A stretch of 64,000 nt of DNA from Solenopsis invicta (lineage: Eukaryota > Arthropoda > Insecta > Hymenoptera > Formicidae): NCBI RefSeq assembly GCF_016802725.1, contig NC_052670.1, forward strand, positions 11,242,141-11,306,140, given 5' to 3'. Made by a program: the position numbers and the translations under genes. Below are positions 61,400 through 64,000 of this stretch, piece after piece. Under the pieces are notes generated by a model. That model saw only the letters and a list, made by a program, of their open reading frames with translations, searched no databases and had not been told where the DNA came from. Position 1 is the first letter of the stretch; each line of letters starts with the position of its first letter.

Positions 61400-62870
61400 G
61401 CTAAGTTCTGCAGATGTTATGTCACGTCATGCCGTACGATGTGACCTGTACGTGCGTGGACCTGCGAGACCATTATCTTGAATACTTGCGAGATCATCTC
61501 CTCGAACTAATTCTTTTCTTCTGACTTATCCTGCATATCTGTCCTGTCCCTTGCATCACTCTAACATCTTTTGCCTCCGTTTCTTTCTCCCAACGGTGCA
61601 TGTCACAAGTCCCCATTCTTTTCGAGGCCATCTCTTCCATATCCAGTTTCTCGCGCTTCCCGCGTCTTCCAGTGATTTCCCAATGGTCTTTCATTTTATT
61701 TCGCGTTTCCGGCGCTTCCGTCCAGCAGTATTTACTTACCATTAACAAAACACGCGGGTGTTACAGGCGTCCTTCAATATTTATTCTGCATTTATTTTCG
61801 ATTTAACCTACCCCACTGCACTCCACTTGTTTCTGGGTAACCTTGCCTGTTGCAAATGTCACCATTTGTACAGCTTCCTTTTTCTCCTTTTTGTTAAGAC
61901 ATCTCGTGATCTGACTTTCTTTTACGCTCTTGCCTTTCTTTTTGTCTGGAGTTACTTCGTAATCCAATCTGGTTGCTTCTTTGTCTTAATCAACTCTATT
62001 CTGACGAAGCATTCTCGGTCAAGAATCTCTCTCTATTCATTCTCTTAATCTCGTCATTTCGAGCTTCTGTTCTATGCTTTTTTCCGAATTTGAATCGTCT
62101 CTTCTTATTACTACTCCTAGTCTTCTTTCAAGATCGATTTGTACACGAGCGCTTTATGTCACCGTCTACGGCACTTCTTCCGTATTTTTCCAATTTGCCT
62201 GAGATCGTTTTCCTTCTTGCCGCAATCGGTTTTGCCACCAGCCTGCCTTTTTCCCGGCAGCTTTTTCCATCGCGTACGTTTTACGTTTACCGCGTCGTTT
62301 GGAATGGTCGTCCACTTTAATTTCCTTTCCAACTCTTTTGCTTTTCATATTTACCCAGTTTTTTTTTTACTCGAAACACATCTTTTCCATACGTTCCGTC
62401 TCTTTGCTCTCACTTCTCTTAAAATTCCTATTTTTCAATTTACACTTCTCTAAATCGGTATCTTCCCTCTTGTTCCGCCACATCGTGACGCGTAACATGT
62501 CACACACCTTTTTCAATCACTCTGCGTCTTGATCTACTTATCTCAAGTACCTATCCGATTCCTCTTTTTTTCTATCAGCACCTCGCGTCGCCATTTCTCT
62601 CTTTTCACTCATCATCCGATGTTTCACTTGCCAGTAACATCAAGGCTTTACATTTACTTTCCTTTCATCCACTTCGCGCGCATCGCTCCGCCTTACCAAT
62701 CCTTTTTCCTCATTCTCTCTCTCGTCGACGACTTTACCTGTCTGTCCCCAACAAATATGTACTCTCTTTTACCCGCATTTACGACGAGTCGAACGTTTTA
62801 TGCGTCTTTTCTGCCACTGCTACGCCCGTCGCGAATCCATCAGCGCGTCGAAAAGATGTAATTCATCCCG
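61400..62870 (-). mobile_element. Possible decayed retroelement (purine-rich on the minus strand)
   Basis: For about 1.45 kb the plus strand is strongly pyrimidine-rich and the minus strand is rich in A and G, with interrupted frames full of K, R, E and M. Minus-strand pieces include KAAGKKAGWWQNRLRQ (about 62166-62348) and MEEMASKRMGTCDMHRWEKE (about 61494-61748). The GWW followed by basic residues faintly recalls the segment between endonuclease and reverse transcriptase in insect LINEs. No catalytic motif is visible, so a non-coding biased repeat is an equal alternative. Confidence 0.3.
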
Positions 62871-62879
62871 TGGATATGG

Positions 62880-64000
62880 ATGTGCAAGAACGTTTAGAAA
62901 CGTTTTTATTTCGATGTAAAAAATGTCAATATTTTTATCATAGGTTTATTATATCATGAAACTTGAATATAAATAATTATATTATTTCGACATTAATAAG
63001 ATTAAGATAGCTAATAAAACCTTCTTTGTTTCATTATGACACATTAGAGCTACTTTTAATTGCAAAAATTAACATGTTAATGAAAGTTTGTGCAATTTTT
63101 TGTTACTTTATTTCTTTTTCATATATATTAAACAACAAAGTTTATAAAATTAAGAAGCTAGAATTAAACCCATTTTATTTATTTTATAAGAAAAAGCAAT
63201 AATTAAATTGTGCGTTTTTATTTCTTTAATTATCTAAACAGATCATGTTTTTATCAATATTAATTTTTATACAATATTTAGACTTATATACTTTCCAAGA
63301 ACGGAGTGCTACTTTACGAAGAGTTGATCAGTATTGACTTTCTCTTAATATAATATAAGTCCTCGAATTATTTCGCACATAAAAGTATTAAAGTGGAGTT
63401 ATCGATATTTTATAACTTATGTCGAATTGTACATAACAGAATAAAGTATAAAATATTTCATACTATTAATTTTTCGATAACATTACCTTAATACTTTTTT
63501 ATATGCAAAATTATTCAGATAAATTATATTTAAAAAAACAATGATAATCTTTATATGATTTTAATAAATTAATTTTTTTCGAAAGTTAATTTAATTATTC
63601 GTCTCTATCCAAATCATACAATTTTTATATGAAACATTTTTTTCAAATATCCTATTTTTGAGACACTTTACAGATCCGCTGCTTTTTGCTTATTATGTGT
63701 TTTTCATATATGTGATATATTTTTTTAAATATATAAAATATACATATTGCAGCTTAATATAACTTTCGATAAATAACAATTTTTGAAATAAATTATTTGT
63801 TAAAAACATTTTAATGCATCACAGAAGGTCATGATGTGGTCAATTTGTTGTTTTCATATTTTGACATAAATACACATCGCGAGTCAGATTCGTTACGAAA
63901 TCCCAATGAGTTAATATACGCTCGGATTTTTTTTTTAGTATGCAAACTAGATAAAATAAATATATATTAAATATATAAAGCAGAGCGATATTCAACCAGT
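62880..64000. other. AT-rich intron, nothing recognised
   Basis: Only AT-rich sequence with short spurious frames up to the window end. Confidence 0.6.

Larger units (their letters stand above)
36784..64000 (+). other. Dys: Downstream dystrophin intron (partial, at least 27.2 kb)
   Basis: No exon matching the next part of dystrophin (human exon 57, with a GGDF--VQ-Q-D-H-type motif) was found before the window ends. The next exon must supply one base to finish the codon begun by AG. The region contains several MITEs, a miRNA-like hairpin, an unassigned exon-like segment at 55431-55552 and a possible decayed retroelement near 62 kb. Confidence 0.75.

Noticed and set aside
61551..62861. Chain of plus-strand frames rich in Phe, Leu and Ser
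   Set aside because: They result from the pyrimidine bias. If anything coded here it was the minus strand.
1..64000. tRNA, rRNA, CRISPR, bacterial operons or telomeric TTAGG arrays
   Set aside because: No intron-free tRNA box A/box B pair, rRNA segment, spaced repeats or telomeric array was seen by eye. A tRNAscan-SE or Infernal run would settle the RNA genes.

Overview
The window is eukaryotic genomic DNA, almost certainly from an insect and probably a hymenopteran such as an ant. That assignment is inferred from the insect-like dystrophin exon, the mosaic of very AT-rich DNA with CpG-containing GC-richer islands, and the many short TA-flanked inverted-repeat elements. No bacterial-style genes, operons, CRISPR arrays, rRNA or tRNA genes were seen.

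One coding exon is secure. Positions 36611-36783 (+) encode 57 codons plus two bases of a spectrin-like repeat of dystrophin (Dys/DMD). The exon begins in phase 0, is 173 nt long and ends two bases into a codon. As I recall the human gene, this matches human DMD exon 56 in sequence, length and both boundaries. The rest of the window then reads as the two giant flanking introns: at least 36.6 kb upstream and 27.2 kb downstream. Dystrophin is a cytoskeletal linker between actin and the dystroglycan complex at the membrane.

The upstream intron is in the position of human intron 55, which carries the internal promoter for the short isoform Dp116; Drosophila Dys also uses internal promoters. I therefore looked for short first exons that could splice in phase 0 to 36611. 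The best candidate is 15708-15734, a 9-codon ORF ending at a GTGAGT donor at the edge of a GC-rich island. A second exon-like segment lies at 22429-22565. Both are hypotheses. In the downstream intron, 55431-55552 looks like an exon (pyrimidine-rich acceptor, one open frame, GTAAAT donor, GC bump in AT-rich DNA), but its phase does not fit the dystrophin exon directly.

The introns hold several small non-autonomous elements. Family M is at 7643, 20131 and 25535, with a relative at 17666. Family A is at 10968, 44093, 45986 and 46367; the 44093 copy is split by another TA-flanked element at 44136-44552. Family P is an inverted pair at 48265 and 53070. There is one hAT-like foldback at 12816. The elements of families M, A and P share CAC-type termini and several show TA flanks. 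Other structure includes a miRNA-like hairpin at 47044-47132, a compact GC-rich hairpin at 37577-37614, a hairpin about 70 bp before the exon acceptor, several microsatellites, an exact 61-bp direct repeat pair, and a strand-asymmetric pyrimidine-rich block at 61.4-62.87 kb that may be a decayed retroelement on the minus strand. Most long open frames lie in GC-rich or low-complexity DNA and are not supported as genes.
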